NCBI GenBank assembly: GCA_024690205.1
Contig: JAILCX010000004.1
Coordinates: 1 to 64,000 of the forward strand
Source of the DNA: Lachnospiraceae bacterium
GTDB lineage: Bacteria; Bacillota; Clostridia; Lachnospirales; Lachnospiraceae
DNA length: 64,000 nucleotides
Reading direction: 5' to 3'
In this document: piece after piece, positions 5,962 to 16,372 of the stretch
Layout: every line of letters begins with the position of its first letter
Numbering within the stretch: position 1 is the stretch's first letter
The notes under the pieces: model-generated
Told to the model about the DNA's origin: nothing
What the model saw: only the letters and a program-made list of their open reading frames with translations
The model's database searches: none
Position numbers and translations under genes: made by a program

Positions 5962-8171
5962 TCAGCCACAAATGAAACCTGTCGCTTGATCTCCTTAGTT
6001 TCGGACTGACCTTCGACAGTTACCGTATTTCCGTCCGCATTGGTAACCACGGAGCTTTCTCCCTGATTTATGTACTGGAAGAGAATGGTTCCGCTTTCAG
6101 ACTTGATGCCAGTGATGTTCTGCTCCGATATCGGGAACGATGATGTCTGCGTGCTAAGGAGCACTGTTCCGTCATCGGCAGTCATTGTAACGGTAACGGT
6201 GGTACCGAGCTTAAAGTTAGGATCTTCCGCTGCCGTAGGTGCCTGTATCGTATCGGTAAACTTGTATGTACTCTGTATGGGTCCGAGGCTGATTGAGATA
6301 TTTACCTTTGAACCTGCATCAAGATATTCTCCTGCCTGGGGACTCTGTTCACATACAAGGCCCTCATATGCGGGATCTTCGTAATTGACTTCTGTCACGG
6401 TTCCGAGCTCAAGACCGTTTTCGGCAAGCACTGCCATTGCAGTCTCTTCGTCCTTTGAAAGAAGATTGGGAACTGCGATCTTGCTGATCTCGGGTCCCTT
6501 ACTTACAAATATCGAAACGGCTGTTCCCGCAGGGGCCTTCGTACCTGCATCGGGAGACTGCTTGACTATTGAGCCTTCCTGAATATACTGGTCGAACATC
6601 TCGGTAGTCTGCGGTACGAATCCCTTGTCGACAAGCATTGCCTTGGCTTCCGCAAGTGTCTTTCCGACGGTATCGGGAACCTCGACTCCGGTCTCACCCG
6701 CACTCACCGTGATGATAACGTTCGAGCCTTCCTCAACTTCGGCACCGCCCTCAACGCTCGAGCGCATAACGATACCCTGTGCATATTCGGAACTTTCCTC
6801 GTATTCTATCTCGGGAGTAAGTCCCATATCTATGAGCTCTTTTTTGATATCGTCGGCATTCTTTCCGACAACATCAATCATGGTAACAAAGCCTTTTGCG
6901 GTCTCCTCTGTTTTGGGATCCTTGTCTTTGTCTTCGGATACATCAAATACTCCGAGGAATCTTGCTATAAGTATCAAAACGATAAGTCCGATAAGAGCAG
7001 CCGCCACTACCGCAAGTATGGTGGTTATTTTTTCCATCCTGGGATCAGAGTCCGACTCATCATCGTATCTGTCATCGTAATCGTCATATTGGTCTTCAGG
7101 ATATTCCTGATAATATCTGTTCTTGTTGTTTCTTGCCTGAGCAGGTCTTGACTTTCTTTGAGCCTGTCCGGTACGGGCGCTTTCCTTCTTGGCAGCTTCC
7201 CTTATGACCTCTCTTTCGGTCCTCATAGAAACAGTATCTTCAAGTGATTCGCGCTTTGAAGACTGGCGCTTGATCCTCTGAACGTCCTCGTCATCGACGG
7301 TCTTTGTGGCTCCGACTTCATCGGGATCGTCTATTTTTACAAAATCCTCATCGGGATTCATAAGTGCATACTTAAGATCCGCGATAAGTTCTTCCATTGA
7401 CTGGTATCTTCTGTCGGGAGATTTCTGACAGCACTTTAATACTATCTGCTCAACACTAACGGGGATCTCGGATACGAACTCCCTGGGTGAGGGCATCTCT
7501 TCCTGGATATGCTTTATTGCTATTGCAACCGTAGTCTCCCCGTTAAAAGGAACACGGCCCGTTAACATCTCAAAGAAAGTGATACCGAGAGAATAGATAT
7601 CGGACTTTTCATCCGAATATCCGCCCCTTGCCTGCTCGGGAGATGTATAGTGAACGGAACCCATAACGTTTGACGTGATGGTGTTTGAAGTAGCGGCCTT
7701 GGCGATACCGAAGTCCGTAACCTTAACCTTTCCGTCCTTTGAGATGATGATGTTTTGGGGCTTTATGTCCCTGTGGATTATATGGTTCTTGTGAGCAGCT
7801 TCGATACCCATGCTCACCTGGATGGCTATGCTTATGGCTTCCTTTACGGAGAGTCTTGCCTTCTTTTCTATATACTTTTTAAGCGTGATGCCCTCAACGA
7901 GTTCCATCACGATAAAATGCACGCCTTCTTCCTGTCCGACATCATAGACGTTAACGATGTTCGGATGCATCAATCCAGCTGCCGCCTGGGCTTCTACACG
8001 GAATTTGGATACGAAATTCGCATTCTCCGAGAATTCCTGCTTCAAAACCTTAACGGCCACAAATCTGTTCAGTTTATGGTCCTTTGCCTTGTAGACATCG
8101 GACATTCCGCCGGTACCGATCTTTTCAAGGATCTCGTACCGTTCGCTGATCATCATTCCGGTTCTTATCAT
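5958..8171 (-). CDS. prkC: Serine/threonine protein kinase with PASTA domains
   Basis: A membrane kinase that senses peptidoglycan fragments and muropeptides. Of 737 residues, about 11-270 form a Hanks-type kinase with glycine loop IGTGGMSDVY, ATP lysine K41, catalytic HRDIKPQN and DFGIAKA. A charged, Asp/Tyr/Arg-rich juxtamembrane linker, one transmembrane helix (roughly 375-400) and three extracellular PASTA repeats follow, each beginning near a VP or VVG turn and ending in ISVS-like strands. A further 100 residues of beta-rich tail have no PASTA pattern. The partner phosphatase lies directly upstream. Confidence 0.95.
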   Translation of the reverse strand: MIRTGMMISERYEILEKIGTGGMSDVYKAKDHKLNRFVAVKVLKQEFSENANFVSKFRVEAQAAAGLMHPNIVNVYDVGQEEGVHFIVMELVEGITLKKYIEKKARLSVKEAISIAIQVSMGIEAAHKNHIIHRDIKPQNIIISKDGKVKVTDFGIAKAATSNTITSNVMGSVHYTSPEQARGGYSDEKSDIYSLGITFFEMLTGRVPFNGETTVAIAIKHIQEEMPSPREFVSEIPVSVEQIVLKCCQKSPDRRYQSMEELIADLKYALMNPDEDFVKIDDPDEVGATKTVDDEDVQRIKRQSSKRESLEDTVSMRTEREVIREAAKKESARTGQAQRKSRPAQARNNKNRYYQEYPEDQYDDYDDRYDDESDSDPRMEKITTILAVVAAALIGLIVLILIARFLGVFDVSEDKDKDPKTEETAKGFVTMIDVVGKNADDIKKELIDMGLTPEIEYEESSEYAQGIVMRSSVEGGAEVEEGSNVIITVSAGETGVEVPDTVGKTLAEAKAMLVDKGFVPQTTEMFDQYIQEGSIVKQSPDAGTKAPAGTAVSIFVSKGPEISKIAVPNLLSKDEETAMAVLAENGLELGTVTEVNYEDPAYEGLVCEQSPQAGEYLDAGSKVNISISLGPIQSTYKFTDTIQAPTAAEDPNFKLGTTVTVTMTADDGTVLLSTQTSSFPISEQNITGIKSESGTILFQYINQGESSVVTNADGNTVTVEGQSETKEIKRQVSFVAE

Positions 8172-8204
8172 ATCTTCACCAAATAGTCAGGTTATATCAC
8201 AAAA

Positions 8205-8930
8205 TCAAGCAAAATCATCTATCAATATCACGGCGATGTTATCTTTTCCGCCGTTTTCGTTAGCTGCCTTGATGAGTTCGTCGGCTTTTTCTTCCAGCGT
8301 GGAACGCTTCTTTATGATCTCAAAGATCTGGTCATCAGAAAGCATATTGGTAAGTCCGTCAGAGCAAAGCAAAACAATATCGCCTTCCTTAAGCTCCTCG
8401 GTAAAGAAATCAACCTCGATCGAATCCCTCGCTCCCACAGCTCTTGTGATGATGTTCTTGTCAGGATGGTTCCTTGCAGCCTCGGGGGCGATACCGCCTT
8501 TTCTGACCATCTCCTCCACGAGAGAGTGGTCTCTTGTTATCTGTCTTATCGATTCACCGATAACATAGAGCCTGCTGTCACCGACATTTGCTATCTGAAG
8601 CTCATGACCGCTTATGGATGCGATAACGATCGTGGTGCCCATACCGTACATATGAATATCTTCCTTGGCCCGCATCCTTATAAGCTCGTTGGCGACTCTT
8701 ACGGCCTTTCCGATTATCCTGAAAGGCTTTTGCTCCGCTGAGCCCCGTATCTCTCTTACTACGGTATCAACTGCGTACTTTGAAGCAAAGTCTCCGGCGT
8801 TATGACCGCCCATACCGTCAGCTACGATATAGAGATTCTCGAGCTTTCCGACGCTTTCGTCCGTAGAAAAGACGTAGTCCTGATTCAGTTGTCTTTTTCT
8901 GCCGATATCGGTCTTTGAAAAAGATTTCAA
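8205..8930 (-). CDS. stp: PP2C-family serine/threonine phosphatase
   Basis: A metal-dependent phosphatase that reverses PrkC phosphorylation. The 241-residue length is typical. The N-terminal TDIGRKRQLNQD, the metal Asp in VADGMGGHNAG, the GTT motif (MGTTIV), NVGDSRLY and the C-terminal LCSDGLTNM and GGKDNIAVI motifs are all present. It lies between rlmN and prkC on the same strand. A kinase-phosphatase pair of this kind controls cell-wall synthesis and dormancy in related bacteria. Confidence 0.95.
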   Translation of the reverse strand: MKSFSKTDIGRKRQLNQDYVFSTDESVGKLENLYIVADGMGGHNAGDFASKYAVDTVVREIRGSAEQKPFRIIGKAVRVANELIRMRAKEDIHMYGMGTTIVIASISGHELQIANVGDSRLYVIGESIRQITRDHSLVEEMVRKGGIAPEAARNHPDKNIITRAVGARDSIEVDFFTEELKEGDIVLLCSDGLTNMLSDDQIFEIIKKRSTLEEKADELIKAANENGGKDNIAVILIDDFA

Positions 8931-8966
8931 ATCCGTCTCCTTTTGAAGTCACATACTTTTAGACAC

Positions 8967-10004
8967 TCAATTAGCGCCTTCGGACTTAACTCTGTTGCGT
9001 AACTGTCCGCAAGCGCCGTCTATATCTGACCCCAATTCTCTTCTAATAGTAACATTTATCCCATTTTTTTCAAGTTTATTTTTAAACACATCGATCCTTT
9101 CACGCCCCGACCTTACGTAAGAGCGCTCCCTTACGGGATTGACCGGGATCAGGTTTACATGGGCATGAACTGACTTTGCAAGGCGGCACAAACCTTCAGC
9201 ATCCTCATCGCTGTCGTTATTGCCTCCGGCAAGCGCATATTCAAAACTTATCCTTCTGCCCGTCATGTCAAAATAGCTCTTGCAGGCATCCATAAGTTCG
9301 CTTATCGAATACGAATTTGCTACGGGCATGAGCTTTTTCCTTTTTTCATCGGTCACCGCATGAAGCGAAAGGGCCAGCGTTATCTTAAGATCTTCTTTTG
9401 CAAGCTTTATTATCCCGGGAACTATACCGCAGGTTGATACCGTAATGTTCCTCCGGGATATGTTAAGGCCGTTTTCATCGCTTATAAGTTTAATAAACCT
9501 GACTACTTCATCGTAATTATCAAGCGGCTCTCCCATTCCCATAACTACGATATTTGAGATCCTCTCTCCTGTATCAACGCTTATTGAATAGATCTGGTCT
9601 AGTATCTCCGATGCTTTAAGACTCCTTACCAGTCCTCCTAAAGTTGAAGCACAAAAGTTGCATCCCATGCGGCATCCGACCTGACTTGAAACACATACCG
9701 TATTGCCGTGTTTATATCTCATAAACACGGATTCTATATGATTCCCGTCGGATAATTCAAAAAGATACTTTCTCGTTCCGTCGGTTTTTGATTCCTGGAC
9801 AAGTTCCGTCTTTAAGGATGTGTATTCACACTCCTTACTAAGCTTTTCCTTTAACGTCTTGGGAATATTGCTCATCTCATCGAAAGAACGCGCAAGATGA
9901 ACATGCATCCACTCATAAAGCTGCTTAGATCGAAACGCCGGAAGATCAAGAGACCTTATATATTCAGTTAGTTCGTCTAAATATAAAGATTTGATATCCA
10001 TCAT
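8967..10004 (-). CDS. rlmN: 23S rRNA (adenine-2503-C2)/tRNA methyltransferase RlmN
   Basis: A radical SAM enzyme that methylates A2503 of 23S rRNA. It has 345 residues. The radical SAM motif CRMGCNFC ligates the cluster, GMGEPLDNY is the family's SAM-binding motif, and the C-terminal GACGQL region holds the second catalytic Cys. Two ATGs in tandem overlap the rsmB stop codon, which implies translational coupling; the second gives the usual MDIK start. Confidence 0.95.
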   Translation of the reverse strand: MMDIKSLYLDELTEYIRSLDLPAFRSKQLYEWMHVHLARSFDEMSNIPKTLKEKLSKECEYTSLKTELVQESKTDGTRKYLFELSDGNHIESVFMRYKHGNTVCVSSQVGCRMGCNFCASTLGGLVRSLKASEILDQIYSISVDTGERISNIVVMGMGEPLDNYDEVVRFIKLISDENGLNISRRNITVSTCGIVPGIIKLAKEDLKITLALSLHAVTDEKRKKLMPVANSYSISELMDACKSYFDMTGRRISFEYALAGGNNDSDEDAEGLCRLAKSVHAHVNLIPVNPVRERSYVRSGRERIDVFKNKLEKNGINVTIRRELGSDIDGACGQLRNRVKSEGAN

Positions 10005-11227
10005 ACTTCAAGGACCGCAATGTAAAACCCGTCACATTTATCTTTGCCCGGGAGATATTGTTTTTCAAAAACTATCTTACGTCCGTATTTTTGGGCAATG
10101 TACCTTGCGTTTTCCTCGTTTTCTTTGGGATTCATCGTACATGTGCTGTAGATATATCTTCCGCCGTCTTTGAGGTAACGGATCGTATTATCTATTATCT
10201 TCCTTTGGTATTCGGGAAGTGTTTCAAGATCTTCTTTTTTTGTCTTATGCCTTATATCCGCTTTACGGCCCATAACGCCAAGTCCCGAGCAGGGAACATC
10301 CGCAAGAACGACATCAAAGCGCTTTTCGTATTCCGGAGCAAATTCCGTCGCATCAAGTACTCTTGTTACAAAAGTATGATCCTTTGAAGGCCTGATGCAC
10401 CTTTTTGCGTTTTCATCTATCAGGGATACCTTGCGCTCAGAAATATCACAGGCCGTAACGTTGGCTCCCATATCAAACGCATGTATGGCTTTGCCGCCGG
10501 GCGCTGCGCATACATCTATCACATCCTCGCCGGGCTTTATCTTTCCTTCTATCGCAACAAACATGGACGCAATATCCTGAATGATAAAATTTCCATCTTC
10601 AAACCCCGGTACATTTGCAGGCGATGTTCTTTCCTTAAGATAATACGCATCGTTAAGAACACCGGAAGGAGTCATGAACGAAGTATCTGCTTTATCGCTC
10701 CTTATCCTTACGGTGACGGGATGTATCCTGTCCACATCCTCCAAAATGAGCGTGGCGTTTTCTTTTCCATAGCATGAGACAAGATGTTCCTTTATCCATT
10801 GAGGAACATCCTCTTTATCCGTCTTTATATTTCTGCTGTTTTTTGAAATGTTACGGAGAACCCCGTTAACGAAACCGCTAAGGCCCGAAAAACCGCGTTT
10901 TTTGCTAAGCTTTACCGCCTCATTGCAAACAGCACTTGCAGGTACCTTATCCATATAAAGGATCTGATATGTGCTCATGCGAAGCAACGTCCTTATAAGA
11001 GGCTTTTGCTTTACGACTTTTACCTTCGAATAAGAATCTATCGTGTCATCGATACTTAAGAGTTTTTCAACCGTTCCTTCGGTCACTCTTTTTATGAATG
11101 CCTTGCTTTCGGGTGGAAGGTAATCATATTTATCGAGTACTTCTTTTAATACCGTATGGGAAAGACGGCCTTTTTCGTTGATCTCCAAAAGGCAATCCAG
11201 TATGATCTCTCTTTCGTTTACGGACAT
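10001..11227 (-). CDS. rsmB: 16S rRNA (cytosine-967-C5)-methyltransferase RsmB
   Basis: A SAM-dependent methyltransferase with an N-terminal NusB-like RNA-binding domain (about 1-130) and a C-terminal Rossmann methyltransferase domain. Visible motifs are DVCAAPGGKAIH (SAM binding), ADVPCSGLG with one catalytic Cys, and STCTMNPKENE with the nucleophilic Cys. At about 408 residues it is slightly shorter than many RsmB proteins. The ATG at 11227 is used rather than a TTG one codon earlier; it overlaps the fmt stop. Confidence 0.94.
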   Translation of the reverse strand: MSVNEREIILDCLLEINEKGRLSHTVLKEVLDKYDYLPPESKAFIKRVTEGTVEKLLSIDDTIDSYSKVKVVKQKPLIRTLLRMSTYQILYMDKVPASAVCNEAVKLSKKRGFSGLSGFVNGVLRNISKNSRNIKTDKEDVPQWIKEHLVSCYGKENATLILEDVDRIHPVTVRIRSDKADTSFMTPSGVLNDAYYLKERTSPANVPGFEDGNFIIQDIASMFVAIEGKIKPGEDVIDVCAAPGGKAIHAFDMGANVTACDISERKVSLIDENAKRCIRPSKDHTFVTRVLDATEFAPEYEKRFDVVLADVPCSGLGVMGRKADIRHKTKKEDLETLPEYQRKIIDNTIRYLKDGGRYIYSTCTMNPKENEENARYIAQKYGRKIVFEKQYLPGKDKCDGFYIAVLEV

Positions 11228-12156
11228 CAAAGTTTTGTCTCCCTGTTAAGTGAATATCCCCTCAGGAAATCACCTGTGCTCATCCTCTTTTTGCCTTCAA
11301 GCTGGACTTCGAGTATCTTTAATGCACCGTTTCCTGTCTTTACCGCAAAATAATCTTTGCCCGTATCGTATACCGTTCCGGGCTCGGTGTTTTTATCAAA
11401 CACATCATAAACGGATGCCTTCCAGATCTTCAGCATCCTGTTATCGATATATGTATAAGCCGAAGGCCACGAGTTAAGCCCTCTTACGTATCTTTCTATC
11501 TTTTCGGAATCATCATTCCAGTTGATATGTCCCATTTCCTTGGTTATCTTTGAGGCATAAGTGGCTTTTGATTCATCCTGCTTAACAGGGTTTATCCTGC
11601 CCTCTTCTATCAAAGGAAGAAGCTCAGTGATCATTGAAGCGCCAAGTTCCATGAGCCTGTCAAAGAGTGAATCGCCTGTTTCATCGGGAGATATCTTTAT
11701 CTTCTTTTCGTAAAGGATATCACCTGTATCAAGGCCTTTCGCCATCTGCTGTATGGTCACTCCGGTTTCTTCGTCACCGTTTAATATGGACCACTGGATA
11801 GGAGCGGCACCGCGAAGATGAGGAAGTAATGAAGCATGTATGTTAACGCACCCGTATTTAGGCATGTTGAGTATCTCTTCAGAAAGGATCTGTCCGAACG
11901 CGCATACGACAAAGATATCCGCTTCATACTCTTTAAGGCTTTTTACGGATTCTTCGGTCCTTATCTTTTCGGGAGTAAGGACATTTATCCCGTATTTAAG
12001 GGCGCACTGCTTGACAGGGCTTGATGATACGGCCCCTCCGCGTCCTCTTTGCCTGTCAGGCTGCGTTACGACACATGTAACTTCATGTCCTGCTTTAATA
12101 AGTGCCTCAAGGGAGCAGACCGCAAAATCAGGCGTCCCCATAAAAATGATCTTCAT
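11227..12156 (-). CDS. fmt: Methionyl-tRNA formyltransferase
   Basis: Formylates initiator Met-tRNA with 10-formyl-THF. The 309-residue length is typical. The N-terminal MKIIFMGTPDFAV, the catalytic block NIHASLLPHLRGAAPIQW with Asn and His, and ETGVTIQQM followed by LDTGDIL are diagnostic. It is three bases behind def and overlaps rsmB, the standard translation-initiation and ribosome modification operon. Confidence 0.96.
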   Translation of the reverse strand: MKIIFMGTPDFAVCSLEALIKAGHEVTCVVTQPDRQRGRGGAVSSSPVKQCALKYGINVLTPEKIRTEESVKSLKEYEADIFVVCAFGQILSEEILNMPKYGCVNIHASLLPHLRGAAPIQWSILNGDEETGVTIQQMAKGLDTGDILYEKKIKISPDETGDSLFDRLMELGASMITELLPLIEEGRINPVKQDESKATYASKITKEMGHINWNDDSEKIERYVRGLNSWPSAYTYIDNRMLKIWKASVYDVFDKNTEPGTVYDTGKDYFAVKTGNGALKILEVQLEGKKRMSTGDFLRGYSLNRETKL

Positions 12157-12159
12157 CGA

Positions 12160-12666
12160 TCAGTCCTCTTCGTCTTCCTTGCTCTGTTCAAGTATCTGCT
12201 GGAGTTCTTCGTTTGTGAGCAAAGGTCCTTCAACCTTCTCAACATAAAGATGTCCGTTTAAGTGGTCGTTTTCGTGAAGGATCGCCCTTGCAAGAAAACC
12301 GTCCGCTTCCATCTCAAACTCATTCATGTTTATGTCATGGGCCTTTACCTTCACATGATCGGGACGTGTTACCATTCCGGTCTTTCCCTCAACCGAAAGG
12401 CATCCTTCGTAGCCTGTCTGTTCACCCGATGTTTCAAGTATCTCGGGATTGATGAAAAGGATCGGATCTTCACCCGTAACATCAACCACAAATATCCTCT
12501 TTAATATTCCCACCTGGGGTGCTGCAAGACCGACACCTTCCGCTTCATACATCGTGTCAAACATATCGCTTATAAGTTCTTTTGTACGCTCCGAAACATC
12601 CTTTACGTCCTTGCATACTTTTGTAAGGACCGGATCTCCCATCTGTCTGATATTTCTTATTGCCAT
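12160..12666 (-). CDS. def: Peptide deformylase
   Basis: A metallohydrolase that removes the N-formyl group from nascent proteins. In 168 residues all three motifs are found: GVGLAAPQVG, EGCLSV with the metal Cys, and the HExxH equivalent HENDHLNG. The start has CGGAGGA 6 nt upstream. It works with fmt, which follows directly. Confidence 0.96.
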   Translation of the reverse strand: MAIRNIRQMGDPVLTKVCKDVKDVSERTKELISDMFDTMYEAEGVGLAAPQVGILKRIFVVDVTGEDPILFINPEILETSGEQTGYEGCLSVEGKTGMVTRPDHVKVKAHDINMNEFEMEADGFLARAILHENDHLNGHLYVEKVEGPLLTNEELQQILEQSKEDEED

Positions 12667-12693
12667 GATCTTCCTCCGTTTCTATTGGATCAT

Positions 12694-14877
12694 CTATAAT
12701 ACATCAAATGTTACGTTTTCGTTAATAAGCGGTGCCATATCAAGGAATTCTTCCATCTTAAGCCTTGTGGCGGCAACGCTTTCTTTTGATCTTCCTTTTA
12801 TGTATATACCGTATCTGAAGCGGTCACTCACCTTTGAAATGACATCGGGAGCAGGACCTATTATCGCCACGTCTTTATCCGCTCTTTTCTTTAATGCCGT
12901 CGCAAGACCGAGCGCTCTTCTTTCATCGTCCGATGTAACAAGAACATGCACCATGCATCCTGCTGGCGGATATGAGCAAAGTCTCCTGTATGAGATCTCC
13001 TCCTCAAAAAAAGCTTCATAATCCTGGGTTGCGGCATCTATTATACTGTAATGATCGGGCCTGTACGTCTGGATTATGGCAAGGCCCGTTTTTTCACCTC
13101 TTCCTGCTCTTCCTATTGCCTGGGCAAGGAGCTGGAAAGTCTTTTCACCCGTTCTGAAATCAGAATCGTTTAAGGAAAGGTCCGCAGCCAAAGCTCCTAC
13201 CAATGTTACATTCGGAAAATCATGACCTTTAACGATCATCTGCGTTCCTATAAGGATATCGGCCTCGTTGTCCGCAAAGGCGCTCAATATCTTTTCGTAG
13301 CTGTCCTTTTCCTGTGTCGTGTCCGCATCCATCCTTAAGACATAGGCTTGCGGGAACATCTTTTTAACGGTCTCTTCAACCTGCTGGGTTCCGACGCGGA
13401 AAGCTCTTATATGCTCTGATCCGCACTTTGGACACTTTTTTACATCCCCGGTTTCATATCCGCAGTAATGACATTTTAATCGGCCGTCATTATGCCTTGA
13501 AAGCGATACGTCACAATGAGGACACTTTATCACATGGCCGCACATCCTGCAGTTTAAAAAGCCCGAATACCCTCTTTTATTTAAAAAGAGCATAATCTGT
13601 TCTTTTTTATCGAGGCGGTCCTTTATCAGTTCGGAAAGCCTTCTGCTTAACATGCTGCGGTTTCCGTTCCGGAGCTCATTCCTCATATCAACGATCTCGG
13701 CATCGGGAAGAGTTCCGCCCGTAAGTCTTCTTGTTAGGCGAAGCAAGGTATATTCACCGTTTTTTGCCCCGTAATAGGATTCAAGTGAAGGGGTTGCAGA
13801 GCCTAAAACAAGTGTTGCATTCTTTATCCTACAAAGCTCTTCGGCCGTTTCTTTTGTGTGATATCTCGGGTTTTGCTCTGATATATATGTGCTTTCATGT
13901 TCCTCATCGATTATTACCATCCCAAGGTTTGGGAACGGAACAAAAAGCGCCGAGCGGGGTCCAATTATGACATCAATGTCACCTTTTTCGGCCCTTAGGC
14001 ATTGGTCGTATCTTTCACCTGCGGAAAGGGTCGAGTTCATAACGGATACCCTGTCGCCGAATCTTTTATAAAAACGCAAAAGCGTCTGATAGGTTAAGGC
14101 TATCTCAGGGATCAGCATGATACACTGCTGTCCTCTTGCAATGGTCTTTTCGATGATGTTAAGATAAACTTCCGTTTTGCCGGAGCCTGTTATTCCGTGT
14201 AAAAGATACTTTCCTGTCTTTTCATTTATGGTATCGCATGCATATCTTTGCTCATCCGAAAGCTCCTTTGCCTTATCCCTTTCGGTATCGGGAACAACGG
14301 GATTCCTGTAAACGGATTCGCTTTCAATGCTTATGACTCCGTCCTTAAAAAGGGAATTGATCGTCGAAGAAGAAACATTAAGCTTTCCCGTCACAAGCTC
14401 GTAAGGAAGAACCTCTTCTTTTACAAGTTCGTTAAGGAGCCTTGCTTTAGCAGGATGCTTTTTCCTTATCGCCTCGGAATATAAAGAAGCCGTTTCTTCA
14501 CTTGAAAGTTTCCTTATTATCTTTTTCTTTTCTTTAAGCTTAACCGGCTTTTTAACGGGAAGGACCGTCTTTAGGGCCGCTATCATGGTTGAGCCGTAGG
14601 TGTCCTTCATCCATGATGCAAGCTTTATATAGTCACTCTGGATCCTGTTAAAGGAATCTGAAAGCGAATCGATGTATTTAAGTCTTTCGGGCTCTATTTC
14701 ACTTTTGTCACTTATCGAAATGACATAAGAATGCCTTAACGAATTTCCCTTTCCGAAAGGAACGTTTACGCAATCCCCGGGCTTTATGGAGCCTTTGAGT
14801 TCTTCGGGGATGATATATTGAAATGTCCTGTCGACTTTTTCGTGCGATATGTCGATTATCACATTAGCGTAATTCAT
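12694..14877 (-). CDS. priA: Primosomal protein N', replication restart helicase
   Basis: A superfamily 2 helicase that reloads the replisome at stalled forks. It has 727 residues: an N-terminal 3'BD domain, a winged helix and the helicase core with Walker A GITGSGKTEVYL and DEEH box. Two zinc modules interrupt the core as eight cysteines in CRMCGHVIKCPHC and CHYCGYETGDVKKCPKCG. The QAIGRAGRG motif VI is present. Its start overlaps the murE stop by 14 nt. Confidence 0.95.
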   Translation of the reverse strand: MNYANVIIDISHEKVDRTFQYIIPEELKGSIKPGDCVNVPFGKGNSLRHSYVISISDKSEIEPERLKYIDSLSDSFNRIQSDYIKLASWMKDTYGSTMIAALKTVLPVKKPVKLKEKKKIIRKLSSEETASLYSEAIRKKHPAKARLLNELVKEEVLPYELVTGKLNVSSSTINSLFKDGVISIESESVYRNPVVPDTERDKAKELSDEQRYACDTINEKTGKYLLHGITGSGKTEVYLNIIEKTIARGQQCIMLIPEIALTYQTLLRFYKRFGDRVSVMNSTLSAGERYDQCLRAEKGDIDVIIGPRSALFVPFPNLGMVIIDEEHESTYISEQNPRYHTKETAEELCRIKNATLVLGSATPSLESYYGAKNGEYTLLRLTRRLTGGTLPDAEIVDMRNELRNGNRSMLSRRLSELIKDRLDKKEQIMLFLNKRGYSGFLNCRMCGHVIKCPHCDVSLSRHNDGRLKCHYCGYETGDVKKCPKCGSEHIRAFRVGTQQVEETVKKMFPQAYVLRMDADTTQEKDSYEKILSAFADNEADILIGTQMIVKGHDFPNVTLVGALAADLSLNDSDFRTGEKTFQLLAQAIGRAGRGEKTGLAIIQTYRPDHYSIIDAATQDYEAFFEEEISYRRLCSYPPAGCMVHVLVTSDDERRALGLATALKKRADKDVAIIGPAPDVISKVSDRFRYGIYIKGRSKESVAATRLKMEEFLDMAPLINENVTFDVL

Positions 14878-16348
14878 TAAGTATCTCTTTGATGATGACC
14901 CTTTCGTCCATGGGGTATTTCACCCCTTTGATCTCCTGATAATCCTCATGTCCTTTTCCCGCAAGGACTATGATATCGTTCTTTTTACCGTTTTCGATCG
15001 CGTATCTTATCGCTTCTTTACGGTTTATTATCTCAACATATTTTCCTTTGGTCGGAAGCAGCCCTTCTTTTATATCATTGATTATCGCCTGGGGATCTTC
15101 ATCCCTGGGGTTATCCGAAGTTATGATCGAAAGATCCGCAAGTCTTCCGGCAACCTCTCCCATTCCGAGCCTTCTGTCCCTTGAGCGGTTTCCTCCGCAT
15201 CCGAATAAGACGATAAGCCTTTTGGGTTCATATTCCCTTAATGATGTAAGGAGGCTTTCAAGGCTCATCGCATTATGCGCATAGTCGATGAGCATAGTGA
15301 AAGAATAAGGCGTTTTGACCATCTCGATCCTTCCTTTAACATGAGCGTTCTTAAGCGATCCGATCATGACATCAACGGGAATGTTAAAGTAATGGCAGAT
15401 AGATATTGCACAAAGTGCATTATGTGCGCTGAATGCTCCGGGTGTAGGAACAGATACGTGAGCCTTCACATCTCCGAATATGTCAAATTCTATTCCGAGT
15501 TCACCGGGTTCTTTAACAAGTTTAAGGTTATCGGCATAGATATCTGCTTCTTTGTTAAAACCGAAAGTCCGTAAGTCACAGGTATGTCCTTTAATGACCT
15601 TAAGCAGATTATCATCATCTACGTTTACGATGCCGCATCTGCATTGCTTAAAAAGCCTGCCCTTACACTCAACATAGTCTTCAAATGACTCATGCTCGTT
15701 GGGGCCTATATGATCCGGACTTAAGTTTGTAAAGATCCCCAGTTCAAACGTAAAGCCCTGTGTCCTGTGAAGCTTAAGACCCTGGGAAGCTACTTCCATA
15801 ACGACATGCGTGATCCCGGCATCGAGCATCCTTTTAAAATATCCCTGGAGGACGAATGATTCGGGTGTCGTATTTGAAGCGGGTATATGCTCATCACCTA
15901 TTATGGTCTCGATGGTACCGACAAGACCGACCTTTAATCCCGAGCTTTCAAGAGCGCTTTTAACAAGGTAGGTTGTCGTAGTCTTTCCCTTGGTGCCGGT
16001 TATACCTATAACCTTAAGGGAATCGGCAGGATATCCGTAAAATGCAGCGGAAATAAATGCCATCGCATATCTGCAGTCATCGACTTTAATGATGGTGACA
16101 CCCTTTTCCCTTGCAAGGTCCATGGCAGTTTCACTTAAGTCTTTTTCAACGACAAGTGCCTTTGCACCGTCTTTTATGACCTGCTCGGCAAATGAATGTG
16201 CATCAACCTTAAATCCCGTGATGCAGATAAAAAGACAGTCTTTGGTGATCTTTCTTGAATCGACAACAACTTCCGATACTTTTTCGGACGGTGATCCGAG
16301 TATTATGCTGTAATCAATCCGCTCCAGCAATGAGTCTATTCCGTACAT
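14864..16348 (-). CDS. murE: UDP-MurNAc-tripeptide synthetase (Mur ligase)
   Basis: An ATP-dependent ligase that adds the third residue to the peptidoglycan stem peptide. It has 494 residues, with ATP loop GITGTKGKTTTT, substrate motif NTTPES and the C-terminal signature DNPRDEDP. DNPR is the motif of meso-diaminopimelate-adding enzymes, so DAP-type peptidoglycan is expected, as in most Clostridia. It is the first gene of the minus-strand housekeeping run ending at rsgA. Confidence 0.94.
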   Translation of the reverse strand: MYGIDSLLERIDYSIILGSPSEKVSEVVVDSRKITKDCLFICITGFKVDAHSFAEQVIKDGAKALVVEKDLSETAMDLAREKGVTIIKVDDCRYAMAFISAAFYGYPADSLKVIGITGTKGKTTTTYLVKSALESSGLKVGLVGTIETIIGDEHIPASNTTPESFVLQGYFKRMLDAGITHVVMEVASQGLKLHRTQGFTFELGIFTNLSPDHIGPNEHESFEDYVECKGRLFKQCRCGIVNVDDDNLLKVIKGHTCDLRTFGFNKEADIYADNLKLVKEPGELGIEFDIFGDVKAHVSVPTPGAFSAHNALCAISICHYFNIPVDVMIGSLKNAHVKGRIEMVKTPYSFTMLIDYAHNAMSLESLLTSLREYEPKRLIVLFGCGGNRSRDRRLGMGEVAGRLADLSIITSDNPRDEDPQAIINDIKEGLLPTKGKYVEIINRKEAIRYAIENGKKNDIIVLAGKGHEDYQEIKGVKYPMDERVIIKEILNELR

Positions 16349-16372
16349 AGCTATCCTTTCACTTAATTATCC

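Noticed and set aside
10001-16348. Search for tRNA or other RNA genes in short gaps of the housekeeping run
   Set aside because: Gaps are below 75 bp and hold only ribosome binding sites and one terminator; no cloverleaf or rRNA segment was recognised anywhere in the window.
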